64,000 bases of DNA from Candidatus Bathyarchaeia archaeon (GTDB lineage Archaea > Thermoproteota > Bathyarchaeia > Bathyarchaeales > Bathyarchaeaceae). The notes beneath the pieces were generated by a model, which saw only the letters and a program-made list of their open reading frames with translations, was not told where the DNA came from and did no database searches. A program made the translations under genes and the position numbers. Location of the stretch: contig DATETJ010000012.1 of NCBI GenBank assembly GCA_035283685.1, forward strand, positions 23,446 to 87,445, written 5' to 3'. Of the stretch, positions 18,072 through 27,124 are shown in pieces (positions within the stretch are counted from its first letter, which is position 1; each line of letters starts with the position of its first letter).

Positions 18072-18355
18072 GTTGCTTCCACTCCTTCAACCCAGGCTTT
18101 GATCGCTTCTAAGGCTGCTTTGTCCACATTGATGTGTGATATGTTTCCGAATTTTCTCCTGATTGCTTGCAGGAAGCGATTGTAGAAGTCTTGTTCCATT
18201 ATGAGGTTGACTCTTCCTTTTCTGTTGTCCACTAGCGCTTGGGAAACGTATTTTGTGAACTTGAAGGATTCGTGTTCGATGTCTTCGAGTTTTAGGTCGG
18301 GGAAGCCAAGCCATTCGCCAGACGGTTGCTTTCGGTACTTTGGCGCTGCGCTCAC
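18068..18355 (-). CDS. Hypothetical protein, 95 residues (nitroreductase operon)
   Basis: Not recognised. Basic, soluble, with a central segment LIMEQDFYNRFLQAIRRKFG. The translational overlaps on either side (2-nt gap before, 4-nt overlap after) show that it is a real, co-translated operon member. Possibly a partner of the SCP2-domain protein. Confidence 0.7.
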   Translation of the reverse strand: MSAAPKYRKQPSGEWLGFPDLKLEDIEHESFKFTKYVSQALVDNRKGRVNLIMEQDFYNRFLQAIRRKFGNISHINVDKAALEAIKAWVEGVEAT

Positions 18356-18357
18356 CT

Positions 18358-18603
18358 TTATTTCACCTCTGTCATCTTAACGAGTTCTTCGCCTGTGGCT
18401 TTAGCTAATCCTGTGAGGAAAGGCCACTGAACAACAAAGTATAGACCGTTTCCTTCACGCCACCTGCCCGTGTAAACTCGTCCGCCAGTTACAGTGGCAA
18501 ACTGGGACAGTATGATTTCGCATGCCCGTTCAACAGGTAAGTTGCAGTCTTTGGCTATCTCCCGCATTTTTTCTTTAGCTTCAGATGTTAACTCTATGTT
18601 CAT
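18358..18603 (-). CDS. Hypothetical protein, 81 residues (nitroreductase operon)
   Basis: Starts at ATG 18603 (MNIELTSEAKEKMREIAKD), which overlaps the nitroreductase stop by 4 nt; the frame extends to 18654 but that part lies inside the upstream gene. It has a short N-terminal helix-rich part with one Cys pair-like spacing (CNLPVERAC) and a beta-rich part with GRWREGNGLYFVVQW. Function unknown. Confidence 0.7.
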   Translation of the reverse strand: MNIELTSEAKEKMREIAKDCNLPVERACEIILSQFATVTGGRVYTGRWREGNGLYFVVQWPFLTGLAKATGEELVKMTEVK

Positions 18604-19301
18604 TTCTTTTCCTGCTCCTTGCTGAAGGCTAAGCGGCGATACGGGTTGCCCCAACGTTCATTGTACATGACGCCTTCCATTGGAAAACGCGACGGTCCTA
18701 ACATGCGTTTCTCCTTTGGCACGCCTATACAGAGGACCCCTATAGGCTCCCAAGTTCTGGGCACTCCGAGTTTGTCGCATAGCAGTTCTTTGTGTCTGTA
18801 ATCGGATATGGCGAGCGCCATCCAGCCGCAGCCGTAGCCTAAAGAGTGCGCCGTTAGCCACATTTGAAGCATACCCATGGCTACGACAACTGAGCCGAAC
18901 AGCTCCATTGCATATGGCAGATGAGCATCGTGGAAGAATTCTGAGCCAAAGCCGATGACCACCGTGTCGGAGTATTTTGGATACGCGAAAAGGCTACCGT
19001 CTCTTATGTTTGCGAATTCAGTTGGTCTTGCGTGATCGGGTAAATACCAGAGTCTTCCCGCTGTCAACTCGTAGGGTTGGGCGCCGAAGACTTCACGCGC
19101 CGTTTCCATTGAAACTTCAGCGATCAAGTTCTTCATTTCTTGGTCTTCTCGAATGACGACGTAACGCCACATCTGCAGGTTTTCTGGCGAAGGCGCATAG
19201 CGTGCTGCATCCAGAATCATTTCAATGTGTTCGTCTGGGATGCGTTGACCAGTAAATTCTCTTACACTTCTCCTAGTTTTGATGGCTTCCAACAACTCCA
19301 T
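18600..19301 (-). CDS. Nitroreductase-family flavoprotein
   Basis: 233 residues. The N-terminal FMN/phosphate-binding pattern RRSVREFTGQRIP and APSPENLQMWRYV are typical. The C-terminal part has LGVPRTWEPIGVLCIGVP. FMN-dependent oxidoreductase; substrate unknown. It is the first gene of the operon with two uncharacterised proteins and an SCP2-domain protein, suggesting a lipid-like or isoprenoid substrate (inference). Confidence 0.88.
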   Translation of the reverse strand: MELLEAIKTRRSVREFTGQRIPDEHIEMILDAARYAPSPENLQMWRYVVIREDQEMKNLIAEVSMETAREVFGAQPYELTAGRLWYLPDHARPTEFANIRDGSLFAYPKYSDTVVIGFGSEFFHDAHLPYAMELFGSVVVAMGMLQMWLTAHSLGYGCGWMALAISDYRHKELLCDKLGVPRTWEPIGVLCIGVPKEKRMLGPSRFPMEGVMYNERWGNPYRRLAFSKEQEKK

Positions 19302-19380
19302 GAACGAGTTCCACCCCGAACCGTAGCTTTATTCAGATTTACGCTTATAGAATTGTTGTCGTCTTCTGTCAGAAACTGGT

Positions 19381-20175
19381 TTAGCGCGGAGTCAATAGAA
19401 ACCGTAGAAGTATCCAGATCAAGTCGCCAAGTAGAAGGGCAATTATAAGACCCGCCGTGATGAAAATCAGCAAAGGCAGACCGGGCGTGACCCAGATGTG
19501 GTTCCGAATCTTACCTTCACGTCCAGCCGACAATATCCTAGCCACGATTGCTTCTCGAGTCTCGTCTTTGGGAAATGTTAGCAGCATTCGTTTGTTTTCG
19601 CCGTTTTTTTCGGCTGTTATGTCCTCTAAGGGGTAAATGTGGGGATTTCTTTCCAGTTGAGTTGGTTCGACTTTGTAGCCCGTTAGCAGGGCTGTTAGCT
19701 TGCGCCATAGTGATTCGTTTTCCAATCCTGCAAAAAGCTTGGCGTTGTTTCTAAGCCTCCACAACGAGTTACGGACGAGAGCGTAGACCGCGGTGAACGC
19801 AGCCAGCAACACGGCATTGCTGAAAACCGTAAACGGAAAGACAGGAAGGAACAATCTAACGCTAGGCATCAGGTAAATGGGGGATGGCAACGCCAAGGCT
19901 AGGCACATCAATGCTTTGGCGTCTGCCCCACCGAAGGCACCAGCGTAAAACAGCGCTACGGACATCGCAGAGGTTATGACAAATGAGAGGGCGTAACTGA
20001 ACAGCAACCGCTGGGAGTAGAACACGAACTGAATAATCGTTAGCAGAAAAGCTAGGGGTGCGAACAGTATCCAGACTTTGTTGCTTACTTCTCGTTGTTT
20101 CCAGTCGCTCCAAGAGGCGTATAGCAAGAATGACAGACTTAGGATAACTCGTGCGGCCTCTAGGATTTCATTCAA
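19381..20175 (-). CDS. Type IV prepilin peptidase (A24 family, archaeal)
   Basis: 264 residues, polytopic. Two catalytic Asp motifs are visible: SDWKQREVSN near residue 22 and the GxHyD-type motif AFGGADAKALM. It cleaves the N-terminal leader of archaellin or pilin precursors at the membrane. A class III signal pilin lies directly upstream. A long soluble insertion (about 150-225) precedes the last helix. Confidence 0.88.
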   Translation of the reverse strand: MNEILEAARVILSLSFLLYASWSDWKQREVSNKVWILFAPLAFLLTIIQFVFYSQRLLFSYALSFVITSAMSVALFYAGAFGGADAKALMCLALALPSPIYLMPSVRLFLPVFPFTVFSNAVLLAAFTAVYALVRNSLWRLRNNAKLFAGLENESLWRKLTALLTGYKVEPTQLERNPHIYPLEDITAEKNGENKRMLLTFPKDETREAIVARILSAGREGKIRNHIWVTPGLPLLIFITAGLIIALLLGDLIWILLRFLLTPR

Positions 20176-20280
20176 ACGTGATGCACACTCAACAGTGGCT
20201 CACGCAAGATTATGAGAACTTGGCATTTAAGAGTTAAACAGAAAGCGAAGATGCTCAAAATAGTGTGGGGCTTGGGATTG

Positions 20281-20718
20281 CTATGGTGCAACTCTGTCGA
20301 AAGGAACTTGCTGTCCTGCTTCAGTTACGAACTTGAAGTAGTATCTTTGTCCAGAGCTCCAAGCATATGTCCAAGTGGCGTTGATTGATCCACCGTTGGC
20401 TTTGACAATGTTTGTGCTAGGAGTGAAGGTAACGCTGCTTGTTAAATCAACAAGATTCGCAGATGAAGTGCCCAAATAGACTTGAGTGATTTTGGCGTCA
20501 GCTGTTCCCGAGTTCAGCAAGGTGACTCCAATGTATTTTGTGCTTGAAATGTTGTAGAACCTTGTGTTGGCCTCTGTTAGGATTGCGCCTGCTTGCTGGG
20601 TTTGGGTTGTCGTGAACGTCATGACCCAAGCGTAAGTCACTATTACGGCGGCCACTGCTATTACTATCAATAGAAGCGTTGCTAGGATAGGTGAAATCCC
20701 TTTCTTAGCTTTCAACAT
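20281..20718 (-). CDS. Archaeal type IV pilin-like protein
   Basis: About 145 residues. Starts with a short basic leader and KKGISPILATLLLIVIAVAA, the archaeal Pilin_N signature. Cleavage is expected just before or after the Gly of KKG, leaving a hydrophobic assembly helix. The rest is a beta-rich pilin head. Start chosen at ATG 20718; a TTG three codons upstream fits the SD (AGGTGG) better. Probable substrate of the adjacent peptidase. Confidence 0.88.
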   Translation of the reverse strand: MLKAKKGISPILATLLLIVIAVAAVIVTYAWVMTFTTTQTQQAGAILTEANTRFYNISSTKYIGVTLLNSGTADAKITQVYLGTSSANLVDLTSSVTFTPSTNIVKANGGSINATWTYAWSSGQRYYFKFVTEAGQQVPFDRVAP

Positions 20719-20823
20719 TTTGTTCAATTTAATTCCACCTCTACTGCCCAAATGCTCTAGTCATGATGATATTTAACAAGTATGAAGAACGAATAATGAT
20801 TAGAGCTAAAACTGCCAAAGGCG

Positions 20824-21279
20824 TCACTGCGCTGGAACTGGAACATCGACTTGTTGCTTTCCAAATTGACACCGGGCGCAAAGAGACCCAACGACATGCT
20901 CGAAGTAAGCAAGTGAACGGACAATATCGGTAATCGACAAGAGTCCAAGCAGTTGTTCTCCTTCGACTACAGGCAGTTTTTTGATTCGTCTTTCATTCAT
21001 AAGGTTGATGGCGTCTCGAAGGTCAGTTTGAGGCGAGGTTGTTATCAGCGGCTTGGACATTATGTAGCTGACACGCGTTCTTCTGGGATCGCGCAGTTGA
21101 AGCACTACTCTTTTCAACATGTCGCGTTCGGTCACAATGCCAACAGGTCGGTCAGAGCTGATTACGATTAGGCATCCGATATCGTGGTGATTCATAAGTT
21201 CAGCTGCTTTCCTCGCAGTTGCTCCGACTTCAATCGTTATGAGGTTTGTTACCATCACGTCTTCAACTTTCAGCGACAT
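20824..21279 (-). CDS. CBS-domain pair protein with Cys tail
   Basis: Two CBS domains (about 1-60 and 70-125: DVMVTNLITIEVGATARKAA; IMSKPLITTSPQTDLRDAI) that usually bind adenine nucleotides. The C-terminal extension contains CARC. ATG 21279 has GAGGAG upstream and lies 14 nt after the preceding gene's stop, so the two are in one operon. The target process is unknown. Confidence 0.88.
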   Translation of the reverse strand: MSLKVEDVMVTNLITIEVGATARKAAELMNHHDIGCLIVISSDRPVGIVTERDMLKRVVLQLRDPRRTRVSYIMSKPLITTSPQTDLRDAINLMNERRIKKLPVVEGEQLLGLLSITDIVRSLAYFEHVVGSLCARCQFGKQQVDVPVPAQ

Positions 21280-21293
21280 GAGCTCAAGTCTCC

Positions 21294-21827
21294 TCACTGT
21301 TTCTTTTTCGTGATTAGGCAATCAACTATTTTTTCACAGCCAAAGCATTCTCCAGGAATGGGCGTATTCTTAGGCAGCCCGCCTAAGTAGCCGAAAAAGT
21401 GGAAGCAGTCCTTTCCGTTAGAGTTCTTGGGAACCGGTTTAGGCGAAGTTGTCGCCTTTGTCGATCTAGTCGACCCCACATACTCATTTGACCTAGTCGG
21501 CTGCTCCATGCTTGTCTGGGAAGTGCCCTCGGTCGTTGCGCCGACCACAAGTCTGGGTGGCTCTTGAGTTTTGTAAGAAATTGGCTTTCCACCACTCTGC
21601 CAAGAATCAACGCGGCTTGGCGGAGCATTTTGCTGCGGATTTGCTGGATTTTGCTCATGTGGAAGCCTGGGAAATTCCTGTTCATCATTATAAGCCTCCT
21701 CGTCCTGTGGCTGTTTGTTTTCGCCTGATGGGTTGAGCTTCCACAGCGTGGTAGCAAAGAGAACTATGAGGACGATTACGCCTAATGAGAGTACTAAGTC
21801 GAAGACAGAGAATTCGAAGGAAAGCAT
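21294..21827 (-). CDS. Membrane-anchored protein with C-terminal Cys motif
   Basis: 177 residues. One N-terminal membrane helix (about 8-28), a long Pro/Gln/Ser-rich disordered linker (about 35-135), and a conserved-looking C-terminus CFHFFGYLGGLPKNTPIPGE followed by CFGCEKIVDC. Similar C-x-H-x-FGYL...IPxxCxxCxxxxxC tails occur in small archaeal proteins of unknown function, perhaps metal- or Fe-S-binding. In an operon with the CBS protein. Confidence 0.72.
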   Translation of the reverse strand: MLSFEFSVFDLVLSLGVIVLIVLFATTLWKLNPSGENKQPQDEEAYNDEQEFPRLPHEQNPANPQQNAPPSRVDSWQSGGKPISYKTQEPPRLVVGATTEGTSQTSMEQPTRSNEYVGSTRSTKATTSPKPVPKNSNGKDCFHFFGYLGGLPKNTPIPGECFGCEKIVDCLITKKKQ

Positions 21828-21930
21828 ATGTTTCCCTTTAGAAGATTTCGGATTTGCCTAGATATAGACTTGATGAACTCTACATAATGAGTACATGTAT
21901 GGAGTCTAGATAGAACGAAGGAAATCGCAG

Positions 21931-24900
21931 TTACGTAAATTCAAAGGTCAGAATATACTGGGCGTACGTTGTTTTGTCTGGAACGAGAATTTCCAGATAG
22001 ACGTCAACGTATGAAACTTGTGAGTTGCTTGCATCAAGTGTGACAACTATATATCTTTCGGCTGGTGAGGCTGGCAGGTCGTACCATGGTCCTGTTTGGT
22101 TTACGTAGGCTCCGTTTTGGATGTAGATTTGTCGTGAGGTGCCATCGGTTGAGTTGCGGAAGTATATTGTGCAGTTGTTTAGGCGAGCGATGTTTGATTG
22201 CGAGTATCCTCTGAGTCGAATCTTCCATGTGTCGGAGACCTGGTTGATGGCTTTTAGGACGTAGTTGTAGTTTGAGGAAGAAGCGTAACTGTAAGCGAGT
22301 TTAACCTGATTTGCCTTCTGCTGGTACTGCGTGGGGGTTACCAAAACTCCTGTGACTCGAATTCTTGCATTTCCGTTTGATGTGTAGAACTGGGGACTTA
22401 TGCTTATGCTGAGTAATTTAGTTTCGTCTGTGCCGCTGGACGAATAGGTTAGGTAGCCTTGACCGCTTGTCACGTAGGCTGAGGACGAGTAGTTCCAAAC
22501 TTGAATTGTCACTGAAACGCTTGCAATGTCGTATTCGCTCACGACGGTAAAGTTGAGCTGTGTCGGTGTATTTGTCGTCGTAGATGAGAACAAGAACTCG
22601 GTTGAAGCCGTGAATTCGGTAGACTGTAAAGACTTGAACTCAACCCAATCCGCATTAAAATCAAACTGAGTAGTTGTGGTCTTCACGCCTTTGACTTTTA
22701 TTCTCCAGTTTCCCGAAGCATCTCGGAATTGGGTTGGGTTTGTTGTTATGGTTTGGTTTTTTGTTTCGTCTGTGTTGGCTGTGGCGCTTGACGTGTAGCT
22801 TTCATATCCGTTGCCCGATGTTGGATATGCACCCAAAGTGTAGTTGTATAATTGAATTGTGGCTGACACTGATCCTGTGGTCCAGGCTGAATCAACTGTT
22901 CTGACAAGTTGAGACCATACTTCTGTGTTACTTGAACCGGTGAATTCAACTTCAGACGTGAACTCGCTTGGCAGAATAATGTTGAGGGCTCTTGTTTGAT
23001 CAGTTGTGGCTAACGTATTGTCGTCTATTCTGAGATAAACAGACCTGCCACTCTGTGAGCCAGTGACTTCAACGTAATAGTCAATTTCTAAATAATCGGT
23101 TTGGGAAACAACTGTATAAGCTGTCCAAGAGTAGGTTGCTGAAAGCGTAGACCAAGAGGTGCCTAGACTGCTTGAGTTTGCTACATTCGTGGCTATGGCT
23201 GTCCTCACCGTGCCATTTGACATTCGCACTAAGATGTCTACGTCGCCATGCGCCGTCACGCTTCCTGAATCTCGGTAGACTCGGTAATTAATTGTCCAAG
23301 TGCTTGCAGGTATGGAGGAAACGCCTGTTAGCTGATGGACAAATCTGCCCATCAACTTCCTTCCTGTGGTTGCAGCGCTGGCTGAAAGTGTTGTTCCCGC
23401 AGCGTCGGCACTCGTGAGTCTCTGAAAATAATAGCTTGAACCACCAATCGTCGTCGTCTCCTGATGAGCATAGAGTGTTTGACCCGAAGTTGCGCTGGCA
23501 TAGCTCCGAAAAGTCATGTAAACGCCATTATTAGAACTTAAGTTTCCAACTGCTCCTGAAACAAGAGCGGTACTTCCAATCAGGTTGTACCCCGAAGGGT
23601 TGTATACTGCTGTTGAGTTTGCTGAGCTTGCGCTTCTAACGATAAAGTAGTTGGAGTCTACTGTTTGCACACTTGCAGGGACAGTACCTGAAACCCAATT
23701 TCCCGTGAGTATGTTGTAGTTTGCTGGATAGTAGCTTCGCAGTTCCTCAGATCCGAAATCAAGCAGATTATCTCGTTCACTTTCGTAGCCAGCTCTGATC
23801 CAAGCAGCGCTTCTAGTGGTGTTGGAGGCACGTACCTCATCAATAATACCATCTGACAAATCTGCGCCTGATCTTCCTCCGATGTATACCGCTCGCGTAT
23901 CTGGAGTGATGCTTCCAGTCTTGGAGCCGGAACCATTTTCAGAACCATTCAGATAGACTTTTCTTGTTGACCCATCCCATGTTCCAGTCACGAAATACCA
24001 TATGTTTGCTGACAAACTGCTAATGCTGTTAAGACCTTGATCGTCGTTTTCTTCTATCATTAATGCGAGCTGTTGATTCTCGCCTGCAAGCTGATAATCG
24101 TTTGGATTCGCTTCCCCTTTTCGTAGTATAGCGTCTACTTCTGAACCAGACCCAAAGGAGTCTAGTTTAATCCAAGCTTCAATAGTTAAAGAGCTAGTTA
24201 ACTGCAGGCTTGCAGAGTTTGGAATGCTAATGTAGTCATCAACGCCATCAAAATTTATGGCGTTATCTATCTGCCCAGTGGCTCCAAGAGTTGGGGTTCC
24301 ATAGGTGGTTCCGTTATTATTGTTTGATGTTGAATCCTTTATCGAACCAGATCCACCAATTGTCTCGCTCAGATGCCACACTCCTTTGAAGTTAGAGTCC
24401 CAAACGTTTTTCGCGGCATTTGAACCTGTATCGCCAACATAACCAGTGTTGTCAGGCTGATTCTTATCGTAATACAGGTAAAGATACGTATCTACAACAC
24501 TGCTAATGCTTGGAACCTTAACCCACAACCACGCTTGCTCTCTTGTAGCGTTCCATCTTTCAATTTCCACGTTAATCTGAGTTATTCCGTCACTTGTTGT
24601 AGCAGCAATCTTCCCTCGGTTAGCGTTACTTTGCAGTTCATCAAACACAAAGGAAATATCCTCATTATTGCGGCCCGAAGAGGAATTGCTCAGATAAATC
24701 AAAACTGGGAAGTTAGACAAATCGGCATCGACATCATTGTTGTCAATTGCGATTTTGACACGTTTTTCCCAGCCGTTTAACCAGTTTCTGGGCGACACAG
24801 CGCTGACTTTGGCGCTTGTGTTGTTGACGTAAATCGTGTTGCTGCCAGCAGTGCCGGTCTGCAGAGAAACGGGCGGCGAAGTAACATTTGTTCCAGCCTC

Positions 24901-25035
24901 AGAATATGGAGCGTAAACCTTTGCCCCGTATGCGATTCCCGTGAAAACTAACAAAACAAATACATCAGCGACCAACAAAAAGGAACAAAGGACTTTCCCT
25001 AGTTCGTCCAAACGGTTTGACTTATGCAACCACAC
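21931..25035 (-). CDS. Large secreted adhesin with DUF2341 and LamG-like domains
   Basis: 1034 residues. Hydrophobic N-terminal signal/anchor (about 14-38). DUF2341 (about 83-200: NWLNGWEKRVKIAIDNNDVD; YLYLYYDK). LamG/ConA-like domain (about 215-425: NAINFDGVDDYISIP; LTIEAWIKLD). Ser/Thr/Tyr-rich beta domains follow, including two related units of about 110 residues (from about 690 and 805). No C-terminal anchor. Probably glycan-binding and exported. Last in a four-gene surface operon. Confidence 0.82.
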   Translation of the reverse strand: MWLHKSNRLDELGKVLCSFLLVADVFVLLVFTGIAYGAKVYAPYSEAGTNVTSPPVSLQTGTAGSNTIYVNNTSAKVSAVSPRNWLNGWEKRVKIAIDNNDVDADLSNFPVLIYLSNSSSGRNNEDISFVFDELQSNANRGKIAATTSDGITQINVEIERWNATREQAWLWVKVPSISSVVDTYLYLYYDKNQPDNTGYVGDTGSNAAKNVWDSNFKGVWHLSETIGGSGSIKDSTSNNNNGTTYGTPTLGATGQIDNAINFDGVDDYISIPNSASLQLTSSLTIEAWIKLDSFGSGSEVDAILRKGEANPNDYQLAGENQQLALMIEENDDQGLNSISSLSANIWYFVTGTWDGSTRKVYLNGSENGSGSKTGSITPDTRAVYIGGRSGADLSDGIIDEVRASNTTRSAAWIRAGYESERDNLLDFGSEELRSYYPANYNILTGNWVSGTVPASVQTVDSNYFIVRSASSANSTAVYNPSGYNLIGSTALVSGAVGNLSSNNGVYMTFRSYASATSGQTLYAHQETTTIGGSSYYFQRLTSADAAGTTLSASAATTGRKLMGRFVHQLTGVSSIPASTWTINYRVYRDSGSVTAHGDVDILVRMSNGTVRTAIATNVANSSSLGTSWSTLSATYSWTAYTVVSQTDYLEIDYYVEVTGSQSGRSVYLRIDDNTLATTDQTRALNIILPSEFTSEVEFTGSSNTEVWSQLVRTVDSAWTTGSVSATIQLYNYTLGAYPTSGNGYESYTSSATANTDETKNQTITTNPTQFRDASGNWRIKVKGVKTTTTQFDFNADWVEFKSLQSTEFTASTEFLFSSTTTNTPTQLNFTVVSEYDIASVSVTIQVWNYSSSAYVTSGQGYLTYSSSGTDETKLLSISISPQFYTSNGNARIRVTGVLVTPTQYQQKANQVKLAYSYASSSNYNYVLKAINQVSDTWKIRLRGYSQSNIARLNNCTIYFRNSTDGTSRQIYIQNGAYVNQTGPWYDLPASPAERYIVVTLDASNSQVSYVDVYLEILVPDKTTYAQYILTFEFT

Positions 25036-25080
25036 GCCGGCGCCCTCTAAACTGCAGCGAATTGAAAAGCAAGAGGGAAA

Positions 25081-25662
25081 CTACTCTTGCACGTCTACGG
25101 CGATTTGTATATTAGCCACTATGTTGCCGTTAGCATAAGCTGCAGCTTTTGTTTCAACATAGATTACCCACTGTGTATTCGCTGGCAACGTCAGATACGA
25201 TGTTGTTGAGGGCGTAGTCCAAGTGTCACCGGACGTCGTGTAGTTGAACGAAGCTTGCGAGACTCCAGCAGTGTTCTTCACGACAAAGCGAATGAACGTG
25301 AAATTGCTCACTTGCTGATTTGCGTCCGGGGGAGTTATTGACACGTGCCTCAGTCTGAACTGGTGCGAGTTGGATCCATCAGTGTTGCTTATGTTCAGCG
25401 GCTTGTCATACACCAAGGTTGCGTTCGGATAGGCTTTAAGAGCTAAGCGAACCCAAGTCGAGTTAGCCCCAAAAGTAGAGCCTGTGGGCCAATCGGCCCC
25501 TTGTGCAAACCTTATCGTAGCTGGCGTAATGGTCACATCGGGTTGCATGCTCAGCGAATAGTAGACTGCAGCAACAGCAGCGGCGATGAGCGCTGAAGCC
25601 AAAACCAGCGTAATAAATACGGATCTTTTCAGAGACTGCGCATTCTTACTCTTCGTCGTCAT
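25081..25662 (-). CDS. Secreted/anchored surface protein, paralogue 1
   Basis: 193 residues. An N-terminal hydrophobic helix ends in AAVAAVYYSLSM. The ectodomain is beta-rich and ends in NIQIAVDVQE. Closely parallels the upstream 185-residue protein (same AVYYSLSM junction, same LKAYPN and terminal IEIAIDVEQ-like ending). The layout recalls TasA/camelysin-type exported beta-sandwich proteins, but that link is only a resemblance. Confidence 0.7.
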   Translation of the reverse strand: MTTKSKNAQSLKRSVFITLVLASALIAAAVAAVYYSLSMQPDVTITPATIRFAQGADWPTGSTFGANSTWVRLALKAYPNATLVYDKPLNISNTDGSNSHQFRLRHVSITPPDANQQVSNFTFIRFVVKNTAGVSQASFNYTTSGDTWTTPSTTSYLTLPANTQWVIYVETKAAAYANGNIVANIQIAVDVQE

Positions 25663-25929
25663 AGCCTCCTTGATTTCCTAGACTGAGCTTATGCCAAGAG
25701 GATTTAAGACATATGAATTCGAAATTCAGAATCAGAATCGAACGCAAGAACCTACAACTGCAATATTCTGATACTCGAAGGCAGTTGTGCTGTTTCATTT
25801 GTGTATGTCCTAACGCAAACTCATGCGTATATGCAGGCAAGGCGTTCTGAGAAAGACAAAAAGCAGAAGCTATCATTCGTCAGACGCTCGCTTACCTTAG
25901 CGTAGAATAGAAAGAAAAGAAGGGGAAAG

Positions 25930-26487
25930 TTATTGCTCGACATCAATAGCGATTTCTATAGTTGCTGTTTGACCGGATGTGGCAGTTGCACTTGCTTTTG
26001 TTTGAACGACGATTGCGTAACTAGTGTTTGCGTTGACTGTCGCCCAACCACTCGTCGAAGGACTGGTCCAGCTGACTCCGTTTGACGTGTAATTCAGCGA
26101 TCTCAATGTTGAAGTCTGTAGTGTGAAGTTGATGAAGGCGAAGTACTGTGCGTCACCGGTTAGCGAAACAGGTCTAAGCCTAACGTTGAATGTCGTAGCA
26201 CTGTTGTTGTTCCTCACTCTGATTGGATCATCGTAACTCGTGGTCATGTTTGGGTAGGCCTTAAGGCTTACCAGTGTTGCACTCTTGTTGTTGTTGAAGA
26301 TGCTAGTTCCCGCCTCGGTAGCGTCCGCGCCGACTATGAAGTAAACATCGTTTGTTGCAGTAGTTATCGTTGACGTCATACTCAAAGAATAGTAAACGGC
26401 GGCGCTTGCTGACGCGATAAGCATTGATGTAAGTACTAGGGTAAAAAATTTCGCTGATCTGCTTGACAATATTCTTTTCACTTCCAT
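25930..26487 (-). CDS. Secreted/anchored surface protein, paralogue 2
   Basis: 185 residues with the N-terminal helix ending in SAAVYYSLSM and a beta-rich exterior. The start is supported by GGAGGTGA 5 nt upstream. Its ATG shares one nucleotide with the upstream gene's TAA (TAATG). Paralogue of the 193-residue protein downstream. Function unknown; perhaps subunits of one surface structure. Confidence 0.72.
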   Translation of the reverse strand: MEVKRILSSRSAKFFTLVLTSMLIASASAAVYYSLSMTSTITTATNDVYFIVGADATEAGTSIFNNNKSATLVSLKAYPNMTTSYDDPIRVRNNNSATTFNVRLRPVSLTGDAQYFAFINFTLQTSTLRSLNYTSNGVSWTSPSTSGWATVNANTSYAIVVQTKASATATSGQTATIEIAIDVEQ

Positions 26488-26990
26488 TAGTTCACCTCCT
26501 TCCTTCTTCTGAGCTTTGGCAAAAGGTCTGGGCTGAGGAACAGAGCTGCACTAATGCCTATTACAATGGCGGAGATGACGAGTCCAACTTGAAGCAGCAG
26601 GAATGGAAACTCAGCGCTGGCGACATAGCCATAGTTGGAAACAAAGAACACAGAGATCATGATCGATGGAAACGTCACTGTTCCAGCCCAAGCTTTGGCC
26701 ATAGTCCACATTTTCAGCGAAGTGGCAAAGTAGACATTGAGTGCAACGATGTTGATCAATGCAATGAGTAGGTAGAAGAAACTGTACCAGAATCGCATGT
26801 ACTCGCCGAAGATAGCGAAGAACTCTTTGCTGATGAGTAGGTGACCGAAGCCCATTACAGCCGCGGCTTGGAAGACATATGGCAGAGCCTTTGGAAATCG
26901 GTTGTCAAGTAGGCAAGTTAGCAGGCTTAGCAGTAGGAAGAGGTCAGTGCCGAGGAGTATAAAGAACTCTGGCAGAATCGCTGGTGCCAT
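26487..26990 (-). CDS. Polytopic membrane protein, 167 residues
   Basis: About five membrane helices and a basic C-terminus (LRRRKEVN) predicted cytoplasmic. First gene of the surface-protein operon and translationally joined to paralogue 2. Not recognised. It could assist export or anchoring of the two paralogues, on context only. Confidence 0.7.
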   Translation of the reverse strand: MAPAILPEFFILLGTDLFLLLSLLTCLLDNRFPKALPYVFQAAAVMGFGHLLISKEFFAIFGEYMRFWYSFFYLLIALINIVALNVYFATSLKMWTMAKAWAGTVTFPSIMISVFFVSNYGYVASAEFPFLLLQVGLVISAIVIGISAALFLSPDLLPKLRRRKEVN

Positions 26991-27124
26991 TCTTTCTCCT
27001 AGTCCAGTCTATTTTTGCATCGCTACGGGAACGTTATGACCCCGTGAATAATTTAAGAAGTATGAATCTCAAATCTGAATCATATCTACTGCAAGAAAAC
27101 AGTTTTTCGCGTTTTTATTTTATG

